Positions 6,452 through 17,200 of a stretch of DNA of 23,781 nucleotides are shown piece after piece; position 1 is the stretch's first letter; every line of letters begins with the position of its first letter. Where the stretch lies: positions 1-23,781 of IMG/VR virus record IMGVR_UViG_3300010885_009880; one strand, given 5' to 3'. Both the position numbers and the translations under genes were made by a program. The DNA comes from a virus. Under the pieces are notes generated by a model that worked only from the letters and a program-made list of their open reading frames with translations, was not told the origin of the DNA and did not search any database.

Positions 6452-8695
6452 ATGGCAGAATCTCTTAAAGTTACTGGCAACATTGAAGTACGCACATCGC
6501 CTACAATAACAACAACCATTCCAGATATTCCCGTGGTATCATCGCTTGCTTCGGGTTTATCGTCTCTTGCGACCGGTTTTAAAAATGCAATCACAGGCAA
6601 AGCCAATGTCGGCAAATTAAACTTGCCTATGCCAAACCAATTTTGGAAATATTCAAGTTATAACTATGTGTTTACGATGTTTGCTATCAATACATTTGCA
6701 TATAATAACCCCGGCGATACTTATATGCAAGGTAAAGGCGACCACACTTCGGTTGTATTATCGGGTGCAGGAAAACCTAATACCCGAGTTAAAACAGATC
6801 TTGGCAAATTTGAGTTTTATATAGACGATGTTATAATTGACTGCACATACAGCTTTGACGGTAAAACAGGAAACTCGCATGTACAGACACTAAAATTCAC
6901 AATATATGAACCTTACAGCATGGGAACATTTATGTTGGCATTACAGTCTGCGGCTTTTAAAATGGGATATCCAAGTTACACAGCTTGTAACTTTGTATTA
7001 GCCATTCAATTTATGGGGCAAGATCAATCGGGCTCTATGTCGTCTATTCCAAATACAACAAAATATTTTACATTTCAGTGGACCGGCAAAACAGAAGTAG
7101 ATCTTGATCAAGGCGGATCAAAATATATGTGTACAGCCAAGTCGTCGGCTGAAAGTGCATTGTTACATTCTAATATTAACATAACTCGTGAAATATCATT
7201 TGCTGGCCGAACAGTGTCGGAAGTATTGCAAACCCACCCACAAAGTTTTGCGGCAATGTATAATAAACAATTAAAAGAAATTGCCGAAGCTAACGGGTAT
7301 TATCCTGACGAAATAGCAATATTATTTCCAGCAGATATTGGCAGCGCATCAGCACCACCGGCAGTTGCCGCATCTTCTAATTATGCACCAACAGTTGCTT
7401 TTTACGGTGCAAAAGCAGGTGCAACTTTCCTCGCGCCAGATTTGTTAACTATCGTAGGAGTATCTCGTAACGGCCAAACTAAAAATTTAATTCAACAGTC
7501 TGCTTTAAATGAATTAGGATCATCACCTATTGGTGTTGGGCCAAGCCGTGAGTCATTACCTGAAAGTTTTGGTGCAAAAATATATGACGAAACAACTAGA
7601 AAGTGGGATGAAGCTTTAATTAAAAAAGATATAACAGTTGCCACATACGAGATGCAACAAAACTCTACTGTTATTAATGCAATTAACCAGGTACTATTAT
7701 CTAGCGAATATTCAGCTAAGGTATTAAAAACTAAGCCTGACGAAATGGGTATGCGTAAAATGTGGAATATTGTTCCAAGCGAATATCATGTTGAAGATAA
7801 AGCAACTGTTGACGCTCGAGGCCGCAAGCCAAAATTATTAGTATATCGAGTAGTACCGTATCAAGTGTTAGCAGCCTCGCTTATAGCAATACCTGGTGCA
7901 AGTGTAGCTGCCAACAAGTATAAAAATTTATTAGCTCAGATTCCTAAAGCATACGATTATTTTTATACTGGAAAAAATACAGATATTATTAATTTACAAA
8001 TAAAATTTAATCAAAATTTTGCTTCATATCTATCTAATGACAATTGGCGAAGAAGTCTTGAACTTGCGACCGAAGAAGGTAGATTGCGCACTAAACAAAC
8101 TGACATTGTATTTGAAAAAGCTCATCCTGTTTACACTCCAGCTAAGGGTTTACAAAGTATTCTTAATTTTATTGGAACATCTTCTGAAACTAATAAAAAA
8201 GGCGGCGGCCCGAACGATACAGAAGATCATCGTGCAACACGTTCTTTATTTGATGCTATGCTGTATGGTGCAGCCATGATGCAAATTGAAATGGAAATAC
8301 ATGGTGATCCGTTCTGGCTTGCTAGTAGTGGCTCCGGCAATTACATAGCTAAAGAAACACAGTATGCAAATGTAAACAGCGATTTAAGTGTTAATATTCA
8401 TAACGGTCAAGTAGATATGATAGTAAGGTTTAAAACACCAACTGATATTAACGATTCTACAGGATTATACAATTTAAATGGTAGTCAGGCCCTGCTACAA
8501 TACAGCGGAATATACAAAGTACTAAAAGTAGAACATCGATTCGTAGACGGTAAATTTACACAACGTATCTTTGCAAACAAACATCAAATCGAAGGCGGCA
8601 TACCTGAGGGTGTTGATTATAGCCCTAAGAAAACAATACCAAGAGTACCGGATACTTCGGCAACGGTCCCAACACAATACCCTGCTAGCAAATAA
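6452..8695 (+). CDS. Large baseplate hub-like structural protein
   Basis: This is a 747-residue protein. After an Ala/Ser/Thr-rich start (residues 1-60), QFWKYSSYNYVFTMFAINTF opens a folded region. KFTIYEPYSMGTFMLALQSAA follows and resembles segments of hub or tube-associated proteins. The C-terminus has SGIYKVLKVEHRFVDGKFTQRI (685-706), the strand pattern that closes gp27/gpD-type hub proteins and other tail-hub proteins bound to a spike. It lies directly before gp5, where a hub carrier of the spike would be expected. T4 gp27 has 391 residues, so this is almost double. Neighbouring genes in related phages are sometimes annotated VrlC. Hub function is an inference from position and the C-terminal pattern. 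Confidence 0.65.
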   Translation: MAESLKVTGNIEVRTSPTITTTIPDIPVVSSLASGLSSLATGFKNAITGKANVGKLNLPMPNQFWKYSSYNYVFTMFAINTFAYNNPGDTYMQGKGDHTSVVLSGAGKPNTRVKTDLGKFEFYIDDVIIDCTYSFDGKTGNSHVQTLKFTIYEPYSMGTFMLALQSAAFKMGYPSYTACNFVLAIQFMGQDQSGSMSSIPNTTKYFTFQWTGKTEVDLDQGGSKYMCTAKSSAESALLHSNINITREISFAGRTVSEVLQTHPQSFAAMYNKQLKEIAEANGYYPDEIAILFPADIGSASAPPAVAASSNYAPTVAFYGAKAGATFLAPDLLTIVGVSRNGQTKNLIQQSALNELGSSPIGVGPSRESLPESFGAKIYDETTRKWDEALIKKDITVATYEMQQNSTVINAINQVLLSSEYSAKVLKTKPDEMGMRKMWNIVPSEYHVEDKATVDARGRKPKLLVYRVVPYQVLAASLIAIPGASVAANKYKNLLAQIPKAYDYFYTGKNTDIINLQIKFNQNFASYLSNDNWRRSLELATEEGRLRTKQTDIVFEKAHPVYTPAKGLQSILNFIGTSSETNKKGGGPNDTEDHRATRSLFDAMLYGAAMMQIEMEIHGDPFWLASSGSGNYIAKETQYANVNSDLSVNIHNGQVDMIVRFKTPTDINDSTGLYNLNGSQALLQYSGIYKVLKVEHRFVDGKFTQRIFANKHQIEGGIPEGVDYSPKKTIPRVPDTSATVPTQYPASK

Positions 8696-8698
8696 CAA

Positions 8699-8706
8699 CT
8701 ATAAAC
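8699..8706 (+). promoter_or_regulatory. Possible weak late promoter before gp5
   Basis: TATAAAC appears within CTATAAAC in the 29-bp gap before gp5 and matches six bases of the late octamer TATAAATA before diverging. It lies 19 bp before the start codon, much like the two better sites. The ribosome binding site here is poor, with GGA about 15 nt upstream. Confidence 0.25.
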
Positions 8707-8724
8707 GGATAATAAAAAATAAGT

Positions 8725-10263
8725 ATGTCAAATAATAGAAATCCAAGTATCGATAGAAGACGCCCCGCCAACGAGTTGCCTGACGGAAAATCCGGCCCAT
8801 TTTTAGCTAAAGTAATACATGTAGTTGATCCTGAATATATGGGGAAAATCCGTGTGCAAATTTTGCACGTTGGATCTAATGGAAGTACTACTAACGGAGA
8901 ACTAGCCTGGGCAACCTACATGAGTCCGTTTTTTGGAACGACCAATGTTGACTATTTAGGTCAGGCTACAAAAGGTAAAGCGGCGTTTGATGATACACAA
9001 AAAAGTTACGGAATGTGGGTACCAACTCCTGATATAGGAACTACTGTTATTGTAATGTTTATAGAAGGCATGGCAAACAAAGGTTATTGGTTTGGATGTG
9101 TTCCAGAAAAATACAAAAATTTTATGGTGCCTGGTATAGCATCGACAAGTTTAAATGCGGATTATGTAGCAGAACAAGGTAGAGTTCCGGTAGCAGAATT
9201 TAATGCAGTATTAAACGACAAATCGGCAGATTCTCCGACCAGTGTTATTAAGCCTGTACATCCTTTTATTTTTAACTCGTTAAAAAAACAGGGATTAATT
9301 TATGATGATATACGCGGTATAACATCGTCTAGTGCTAGGCGAGAAAGTCCTAGCAGAGTATGGGGTATTAGCACTGCCGGCCCGGTAGACAAAGACGGCC
9401 CAACCGGAACAATTGGATCTCCTGAAGAAACAGCTAGTGCCGCCCATAGTAGACTAGGCGGAAGTAGTTTTGTTATGGATGATGGTGATGAAAAATTTAT
9501 CCGGGATAAACCGGCATCGTCAGCACCTCCAAAGTACAATTATGTAAAGCCTAAAACTCCGCCAATCGGTGATAAAACAATTCCGCATAATGAATTAATT
9601 CGTCTAAGAACTAGGACCGGGCATCAGATACTTTTACATAACAGCGAAGATTTAATTTATATCGGCAATGCAAAAGGAACTGCATGGATAGAATTAACTA
9701 GCAATGGAAAAATTGATATTTTTGCGGATGACAGCATTAGTATACACACATCACAAGATTTAAACATTAGAGCTGACAGAGATATTAATTTAGAAGCAGG
9801 CCGAAACGTTAATATAAAATCTGTTAAAAAAACACATATTGAATCTGCTGATGATTTTGAACTAGTTCTTGGATATGACGGATATATTACAACCAAGGGT
9901 AATTTATACGTTAAGACAAAAGGAGACAACACATTTTCGGCTGGCGGAAACACTAGTTTGAAAAGTGTCGGAACTCATGCTGAAACTGCTGATAAAATTT
10001 ATATGAATAGTAGTGTTTCAGCACCTGAAGCAAAGTCTGCTTTAGAGTTAACTACTACACTCGTTCCTAATGCTTATTACAGCACAAAGTCAATACTAAG
10101 ACGTATTCCATCTAAAGAGCCGTGGGTACACCATGAAAATTTAGACCCTATGCAATTTAAACCAGATAATACTGATAGAGACGTAACAACAGAACTAACG
10201 GTTCCTGATTATTATCAAAATTATACAGCGCCGTTAGATACATTTAAACAAGGTGGAGGATAA
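8725..10263 (+). CDS. gp5: Baseplate central spike gp5 (no lysozyme domain)
   Basis: The 512-residue spike has two recognisable parts. Residues 25-135 form an OB-fold (GPFLAKVIHVVDPEYMGKIRV, then GTTVIVMFIEGMANKGYWFG). From about 290 there is a beta-helix-type region: LRTRTGHQILLHNSEDLIYIGN, KIDIFADDSISIHT, LNIRADRDINLEAGRNVNIKS. Such repeats wind into a trimeric needle. The middle part (135-290; IRGITSSSARRESPSRVWGIS, SRLGGSSFVMDDGD) holds no lysozyme-like motif, unlike T4 gp5 (575 residues). The tail PWVHHENLDPMQF is a recognisable C-terminal mark of marine versions. It should pierce the outer envelope mechanically, and wall digestion must come from elsewhere. The C-terminal Gly codons contain the gp25 ribosome binding site. 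Confidence 0.93.
   Translation: MSNNRNPSIDRRRPANELPDGKSGPFLAKVIHVVDPEYMGKIRVQILHVGSNGSTTNGELAWATYMSPFFGTTNVDYLGQATKGKAAFDDTQKSYGMWVPTPDIGTTVIVMFIEGMANKGYWFGCVPEKYKNFMVPGIASTSLNADYVAEQGRVPVAEFNAVLNDKSADSPTSVIKPVHPFIFNSLKKQGLIYDDIRGITSSSARRESPSRVWGISTAGPVDKDGPTGTIGSPEETASAAHSRLGGSSFVMDDGDEKFIRDKPASSAPPKYNYVKPKTPPIGDKTIPHNELIRLRTRTGHQILLHNSEDLIYIGNAKGTAWIELTSNGKIDIFADDSISIHTSQDLNIRADRDINLEAGRNVNIKSVKKTHIESADDFELVLGYDGYITTKGNLYVKTKGDNTFSAGGNTSLKSVGTHAETADKIYMNSSVSAPEAKSALELTTTLVPNAYYSTKSILRRIPSKEPWVHHENLDPMQFKPDNTDRDVTTELTVPDYYQNYTAPLDTFKQGGG
10255..10260 (+). promoter_or_regulatory. Strong ribosome binding site of gp25 inside the gp5 end
   Basis: GGAGGA encodes the last two Gly of gp5 and stands 5 nt before the gp25 ATG. 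This ties gp25 translation to that of gp5. Confidence 0.7.
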
Positions 10264-10265
10264 TA

Positions 10266-10715
10266 ATGGCAACCGATTTGTACAATAAAATTTCAATCCC
10301 AGCTGTGCCGGTTACAAAAATTCCGTCACCTAAAGCATACAAGGGATTTAGCACTATTAATTCAGCCAGCGAAAATTTTGCATTATATGATTTTGAATTA
10401 ATCAAACAAGATTTAATTAATTATTTTCACATCCGCAAAGGCGAACGTTTAATGAATCCAGACTGGGGAACAATCATATGGGATAGTTTATTTGAACCTA
10501 TGACTGAACAGTTAAAAGAACAGATTGTTTCTAATGTCAATGACATTATTAACTCGGATCCTCGGTTAGTGGCAAAAAACATACTTGTTACTACTTATGA
10601 AAGCGGAATACAAATAGAGTGTACGTTAACCTATTTGCCTTACAATATTACTCAAAGTATGCAATTAAAATTTGACCAAGATAACGGTATTGCAAACAAT
10701 AGAATTGGGTCTTAA
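10266..10715 (+). CDS. gp25: Baseplate wedge protein gp25
   Basis: The 149-residue product belongs to the gp25/GPW family (T4 gp25, 132 residues; related to TssE of type VI secretion). The conserved core is at 40-80: LYDFELIKQDLINYFHIRKGERLMNPDWGTIIWDSLFEP, where GERLMNPDWG is the equivalent of the family's EPR-type motif. It forms the inner wedge core that helps start sheath assembly. The gene follows gp5 after a 2-bp gap and precedes gp6, its partner in the wedge. The C-terminal strand pattern (IQIECTLTYLPYN) fits the family. Despite old names, no lysozyme activity is expected. Confidence 0.93.
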   Translation: MATDLYNKISIPAVPVTKIPSPKAYKGFSTINSASENFALYDFELIKQDLINYFHIRKGERLMNPDWGTIIWDSLFEPMTEQLKEQIVSNVNDIINSDPRLVAKNILVTTYESGIQIECTLTYLPYNITQSMQLKFDQDNGIANNRIGS

Positions 10716-10741
10716 CATTAAGTACGCACATAATAAAAAAC

Positions 10742-10749
10742 AATAAATA
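10742..10749 (+). promoter_or_regulatory. T4-type late promoter before gp6
   Basis: AATAAATA is identical to the octamer at 5159-5166 and lies 19 bp before the gp6 start, in a 53-bp gap between genes. TAGGA follows as ribosome binding site. It should start an extra late transcript for gp6 and the giant gene. Confidence 0.7.
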
Positions 10750-10768
10750 CGATTACTAGGATATATTC

Positions 10769-13700
10769 ATGAGCTCAACCGATAGACAAAATAGACTGTT
10801 AATAAACCAGGATTGGACTAAAGTTTACCAGTCTTTCCGTAATGCGGACTTTCAAAGTTATGACTTTGAAAATTTACGCCGCACAATGGTTGACTATATC
10901 CGTCAAAATTTCCCCGAAGATTTCAACGATTATATTGAGTCAAGTGAGTACTTGGCCCTTATCGACCTTATTGCATATATTGGTCAAAGCATAGCTTTCC
11001 GCGTTGACTTAAATGCCCGTGAAAACTTTTTAGAGCTTGCTAGCCGTCGTGATAGTGTATTAAGGCTAGCAAGATTGTTGGGCTACAATGCAAAACGTAA
11101 TATTCCTAGCAAAGGTTTATTAAAATTTACTAACGTTACAACAACGGAAACTGTTATCGATAGCAACGGCCGCAATTTAGCCAATCAAGTTATTACATGG
11201 AACGACACCACAAATAGTAATTGGTATGAACAATTTATCAGCGTTTTAAATGCGGCATTTAATACAACGCAACAGTTTGGAAATCCAAGTGATAGTGCAA
11301 CTATTAATGGAATCCCTACAGAACAATACAGATTTAATGCCAACAATGCCAATGTTCCAGTTTACGGATTTACTAAAGCGGTAAATGGTACTAGTATGGA
11401 TTTTGAAGTTACTAGCACTACATTTAGTAATCAAACGTATATCTATGAAGAAGCACCAAAAATTTCTAACCGTATAGCTTGCGTTTATAGAAATGACGGA
11501 CAGGGCAATGGTAGTACAAATACTGGATTCTTTTTTAATTTTACTCAAGGTAATTTAAATCAAGGCACATTTACAATTACACAGCCGACTACAAACCAAA
11601 GTATCGATTTTAACAGTACAGATATTAATAATACAGATATTTGGTTGTATAAATTAGACACTGCTGGAGCAGAAGGCGGATTATGGACACAAGTTCCTGC
11701 TTTGACTGGAAACAATATTGTTTATAATAGTTTAAACAAAGCTATTAAAGATATCTATTCTGTTACTACAAAAGCAAGTGATCAGATTAGTATTAATTTT
11801 AGTGACGGCACATTTGGAACATTACCACTTGGAACTTTTAGATCTTATTATAGAATTAGTAATGGGGAAACTTATACAATTAATCCTCAAGATATAAGAG
11901 GTGTTACCTTAAATATTCCTTATATCAGTTCTACTAATCAAGCACATACATTAACTGTTACATTAGCATTACAAACAAGCGTAACTAATGCCAGTGCTAG
12001 TGAAACAAATGCTGAAGTAAAACAAAATGCTCCAGCAACATACTACACTCAGAATCGTATGATTACCGGCGAGGACTATAATATCAGTCCATTGTCAGTT
12101 ACACAAGAAATTGCAAAAGTAAAAGCAGTAAACCGTTCAAGTAGCGGTATAAGTCGATATTTTGATCTAGTTGACCCAACAGGAAAATACAGCAGTACTA
12201 ATTTATTTGCTGACGATGGCATACTTTATCAACAAGATTTTACTACAAATTTTAATTTTACCTACTCTAATAGAACACAAGCTTCAAACATAATTTATAA
12301 TCAAATATTTGAAATATTAGACGATCCAAACCTTCGTAATTTTTATTACAGCAAGTATAACGGAGTTAATACCACTAGTTTAGGAATTGCGTGGTATCAG
12401 AAATCTAAAGATAGTAATCATTCAACAGGATATGTTGGAAGCTCATCAATAGATGCGAAACCGTATCAAGTAGGTAGTACTACCAGTACCGATTTACAAT
12501 TTTTAGTAGTAGGATCTTTAATTAAATTTGTTGCACCTACAGGAACATATTTTAATCTTAATAATAAAAATGCATTAGTCACAGGTACTCCGACTACTTC
12601 AAATACTAGCACTTATATATGGACAGAAGTTACAGGTATAGTAGGCGATGGTACTGCTAGCGGCACTGGGGTGTTATCAACTGGCCTCGGCCCGTTATCA
12701 TTAAATGATATTATACCAACTGGTGCTTCAATTGCACAGATTATTCCTGCTTGGAAAACAATTATTAGTACTAGTGTAGTATCTACAATGATCGATTTAA
12801 TAGCAAATAGCAGTCCATTTGGTCTGCGCTACGACCTTGCAACACAAAGTTGGCAAATTGTTTTTCAATCTAACTTAGATTCAATGGAAAAATTTAGTTT
12901 AAACCACCAGGGCGATACTACAAATTTAAAATTAGATTCTAGTTGGTTGTTATTATTTGTTACCGACACTATAACATATACTGTTACAACAAGAAAATTA
13001 CAATATATCTTTGAAAGCAACGAACAATTACGTTTTTACTTTGATTCAACACAGCGTATCTATGATAGCACAATGAAACAAGTTATTAACGACGAAGTTA
13101 AGGTACTAGGAATTAATACACAGCCCGGTAGTGTAAATCCATTTACTTTCGATCAGCGATTTAAAATTGTATCAACTTTTGTTGGGTTAGACGGATACAT
13201 TGATACTAAAAAGATCATAATTACGTTTGGAGATAAGAGCGGAACAACAGTTGTGCAAGATCCCGATGCATTTAACAACATTGTTTATAATAACACTACT
13301 CCTAGCTATATTGTGTTGGAGTTATATACTGTTGAACAAGGCCAGCAAGATTACAAATATATTGATAATACAAATAATATTGTGTTAATATTTGCTAATG
13401 CAAGCCAACTGTCATCGTATTCTAATTATACCGACGGTCAATATTTCTATTTTACTGATTCTGATACTGTTTTACAATTAAATCAGACTACTAGTACATT
13501 AATACCAAGTTTAAACTACAAAGTTTTTGTTGGTAGAGATAAGTTAAAATTTCAATACACTCATAGTGCCGACGACCAAAGTCGAATTGATCCAGGAGTA
13601 AGTAATATTATTGATATTTTTGTATTAACTAAAGGATATGATATTGTTTTTAGACAGTGGTTATCAAACGCAATCGCCACAAAACCTTTACCTCCAAGCA

Positions 13701-14230
13701 GTGATGAATTATACAATGTAATTGCTCCTGACTTAAATTTAATTAAATCTATAAGTGATGAAATTATATATCATCCGGTAAAATATAAAATATTATTTGG
13801 ATCAAAAGCAGACTCTCAATATAAAGCACAATTTAAAGTTATTGTAAATCCGTCAATTGTTATTAGTACGAATGATATTAAAACACAAATCCTTGCGGCC
13901 ATAAATGCATTTTTTGAATTAGGTAATTTTGATTTTGGGGATACATTTTATTTTTCAGAACTAGCAACTTATGTTATGAACATACTATCGCCGAACATTA
14001 CTAATTTTGTAATTGTACCTACCGGTAATACATTATCGTTCGGCGGCCTATTTGAAATCACAGCCGGGCCTGATGAAGTATTCATCAGCGCCGCAACAGT
14101 AGACAACATAGATGTTGTAACAGCAATAACACCGACAACCATTAATAGTCTTGGTAGCGTAACGTCTTCGACAAACGTGTTATCTAACCAATCATTAACA
14201 AGCTCATCATACGGATCAACTAATGTCTGA
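10769..14230 (+). CDS. gp6: Baseplate wedge protein gp6 (long form)
   Basis: The 1153-residue product carries the clear gp6 N-terminus: NQDWTKVYQSFRNADFQSYDFENLRR, then DYIRQNFPEDFNDYIESSEYLALIDLIAYIGQSIAFRVDLNARENFLELASRRDSVLRLARLLGYN (residues 13-107). A C-terminal region (about 951-1110) has the J-like pattern of baseplate wedge proteins: QAKFKVIVNPS-like strands, INAFFELGNFDFGDTFYFSELATYVMNIL. T4 gp6 has 660 residues. The ~500 additional residues are Asn/Thr/Ser-rich and lie in the middle (about 200-900), which suggests inserted surface domains. In T4, gp6 dimers form the ring that clamps the wedges and opens on contraction. The gene overlaps the next by 8 bp. Confidence 0.92.
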   Translation: MSSTDRQNRLLINQDWTKVYQSFRNADFQSYDFENLRRTMVDYIRQNFPEDFNDYIESSEYLALIDLIAYIGQSIAFRVDLNARENFLELASRRDSVLRLARLLGYNAKRNIPSKGLLKFTNVTTTETVIDSNGRNLANQVITWNDTTNSNWYEQFISVLNAAFNTTQQFGNPSDSATINGIPTEQYRFNANNANVPVYGFTKAVNGTSMDFEVTSTTFSNQTYIYEEAPKISNRIACVYRNDGQGNGSTNTGFFFNFTQGNLNQGTFTITQPTTNQSIDFNSTDINNTDIWLYKLDTAGAEGGLWTQVPALTGNNIVYNSLNKAIKDIYSVTTKASDQISINFSDGTFGTLPLGTFRSYYRISNGETYTINPQDIRGVTLNIPYISSTNQAHTLTVTLALQTSVTNASASETNAEVKQNAPATYYTQNRMITGEDYNISPLSVTQEIAKVKAVNRSSSGISRYFDLVDPTGKYSSTNLFADDGILYQQDFTTNFNFTYSNRTQASNIIYNQIFEILDDPNLRNFYYSKYNGVNTTSLGIAWYQKSKDSNHSTGYVGSSSIDAKPYQVGSTTSTDLQFLVVGSLIKFVAPTGTYFNLNNKNALVTGTPTTSNTSTYIWTEVTGIVGDGTASGTGVLSTGLGPLSLNDIIPTGASIAQIIPAWKTIISTSVVSTMIDLIANSSPFGLRYDLATQSWQIVFQSNLDSMEKFSLNHQGDTTNLKLDSSWLLLFVTDTITYTVTTRKLQYIFESNEQLRFYFDSTQRIYDSTMKQVINDEVKVLGINTQPGSVNPFTFDQRFKIVSTFVGLDGYIDTKKIIITFGDKSGTTVVQDPDAFNNIVYNNTTPSYIVLELYTVEQGQQDYKYIDNTNNIVLIFANASQLSSYSNYTDGQYFYFTDSDTVLQLNQTTSTLIPSLNYKVFVGRDKLKFQYTHSADDQSRIDPGVSNIIDIFVLTKGYDIVFRQWLSNAIATKPLPPSSDELYNVIAPDLNLIKSISDEIIYHPVKYKILFGSKADSQYKAQFKVIVNPSIVISTNDIKTQILAAINAFFELGNFDFGDTFYFSELATYVMNILSPNITNFVIVPTGNTLSFGGLFEITAGPDEVFISAATVDNIDVVTAITPTTINSLGSVTSSTNVLSNQSLTSSSYGSTNV

Positions 14231-17200
14231 TAAAATCAATCCAACCGGATCAAGTTCACAAACCGCTGTAGATTTAGTTCCTAAATTTTACCAAACTCGA
14301 GACAACGTAAAATTTATACAATCTACAATTGACCAGTTAGTTCAGAAAGGAACTACTAAAAAAATTAGCGGATATATTGGACGAGAAAATGCTAAATCTG
14401 CCGCAGGCACTGATACTTTTATCGATGCAATCGACACTACACGACAGAACTATCAACTTGAGCCCGGTGTAGTAGTAAATGATCGTTTAGGAAATACGAC
14501 ATTTTTTAAAGATTATATTGATTATATTAATCAACTAACTGTCTTTGGCGGCAATACAGACAACCATGAACGTATTAATAAACAAGAATTTTATAGCTGG
14601 AGTCCGCATATCGATTGGGATAAATTTGTAAATTTCCAACAATATTACTGGCTTCCATACGGCCCTGAAACAATTACTGTTTATGGACAACAAAAAAATA
14701 TTGTTAGTACATATACAGTTGTTGTAGAAACCGAATTAAGCAATAAGGAATATTTGTTTACTCCTAACGGATTAACACGGAATCCAAGCCTGATATTATA
14801 CAGAGGACAAACTTATCATTTTGATATTACAAGCATAGGCGAACCGTTCAGTATTAAAACTGCTAGGACTCTTGGTAATCAAGATCGATACATTGATGAT
14901 GCAAAATCAGTTGATAATTTTGCCGTTACTACCGGAAAGGTAACATTTACAGTTCCTACTAATGCTCCGGATTTGCTTTATTATGTAAGTGAAAATGATC
15001 CTAATTTAGGCGGAATTTTTAAAATACTCGACGTTAACGAAAATAGTTCTATCGATGTCGATGCTGATTTTTTAGGAAAGAAAACATATACGTTAGCTTC
15101 TGGGGATTCGATTAGCAACGGCATGAAAATATCTTTTGGCGGCAATGTTACACCTACAAAATATTCAACAGGGGAGTATTATGTTGAAGGAGTTGGCACA
15201 GCAATTACATTAATACCAACTACTGTATTAGAAGTAATTGGCGCATATACTGAAACAAAAATATTAAATTACGACGAAACCCCGTTTGATCAATACCCAC
15301 TTGATCAAACAAGCACGTATGCAAACTCCCAAGATTACATTGTAATTAATAGAAGCGCAATCGATAAAAATGCCTGGAGCCGATATAACCGTTGGTTCCA
15401 CAAGGATGTTGTTGCAACTAGCGCAAAATTAAATGGTACAAGTTTAGATTTAAATCAAACAGTGAGAGCAACACGGCCCATTATTGAATTTGAAGCAGGA
15501 TTAAGATTATTTAATTTTGGTAGCATTGCTATCAACGATGTAGATGTAGTTGATAATTTTACAATAGATGCATTTAATACCATCGAAGGATCGGCTGGAT
15601 ATAATATAGACGGAACACAATTAACAGAAGGAATGAAAGTTGTTTTCCTAGCTGAAAAAGATCCGCTAATACAAAATAACATTTACCTAGTTCGTTTTAT
15701 CAATATACAAAATGCAGGCAGTGGAAAACCGCAAATACACTTAGAATTAGTTGGAACACCGGCCAAGGACAATACTATATTAGTTAAACAGGGCAAATCT
15801 TATCAAGGTTATATGTTTTGGTTTAACGGAACAAGTTGGGTTTACGGACAGCAAAAAACTAAAGTAAATCAGCCTCCGTTATTTGATTTAGTTGACAATG
15901 ATAAGACTTTGTTGTCTAGTTATTCGGGTAGTACATTCTCGGGAACAAAGATATTTTCATATAAAGTTGGAACCGGCGTAAATGATACTGTTTTGGGATT
16001 TCCGTTAAGTTATCAAAATATTAATAATATCGGAGATATTAAATTTGAATTTAATTTATTAACAGATACTTTCAATTATAAAGAAAGTGATTTACTAATC
16101 ACTAAAAGTATTAACATTGGATTTTTGAAACAATTAAATTACGTTAATAATGTATCTTATACAAACGGTTGGCAAACAAGTGCAGTTACAAAATATCAAG
16201 CTGGTATTAGAATTTATAAAAATTCCAACCTAGTTAATAATTTTCCGTTGGACATTTATGATAATAAAACTGACCTTGCAGACTTAGAAGTTAGAATTTA
16301 TATTAACGGAATACGACTAGATAAACATAAATGGTCGTTATTAGATGCGGCAAATTATAAAGTAATTAAACTGTCATCTAACATTGCTTTGACTGATGTT
16401 TTAACAATTAGAGCTTTTGCTAAACAATCAATTAATAAAAATGGTTACTACGAAATACCAATAAACTTACAAAATAATCCACTAAACGAAGACATGACTA
16501 TGTTTACATTGGGAGAAGTAAGTGATCATGTTAATAGTATTATTGATAATTTGCAAACAACTTTCACTGGATCGTTTCCTGGAAACAATAATTTAAGAGA
16601 CTTGGGTAATATTACTCCTTACGGAACAAAATTTGTACAGCATAGTAGTCCCGCAAGTCTTAGTTTATTCCATATTGCATCAGAAGATAGTAATGTTGTA
16701 AAATCTTTAGAACAAGCAAGCAACGACTACGGTAAATTTAAACGAAATTTTATTGCTAAATCACAAACCCTAGGAACTCACGGTGATGCGGTATCTCAAG
16801 TAGATTCAATTTTACTTAAACTAACATCAAATAAATCTAAGCTAACACCTTATTACTTTAGCGATATGATACCATTTGGCGCTAAGAAAATTAGTAATTA
16901 TACTGTTGTCGATCCTAGAATTACAACATATCCGTTAACTAATATATTTGATAATACTGTGTTATCAAACAAAGCAGTTGGAGTATACATTGGTACAAAT
17001 CAATTACTATACGGATTAGACTATACATTTACAACAGATGGATATGTAAACATTAGTGCCGCTTTAGTTAAAAATCAAATAATTACCGTTTACGAATATG
17101 ACAGTACTGACGGATGTTATGTTCCTGCGACGCCTTCTAAACTAGGATTATGGCCAAAATATACTCCTGAGATATTCTTAGATACATCGTTTATAAACCC

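Noticed and set aside
8019-8279. Plus-strand open frame inside the hub-like gene
   Set aside because: It is an out-of-frame shadow of a well-formed 747-residue protein.
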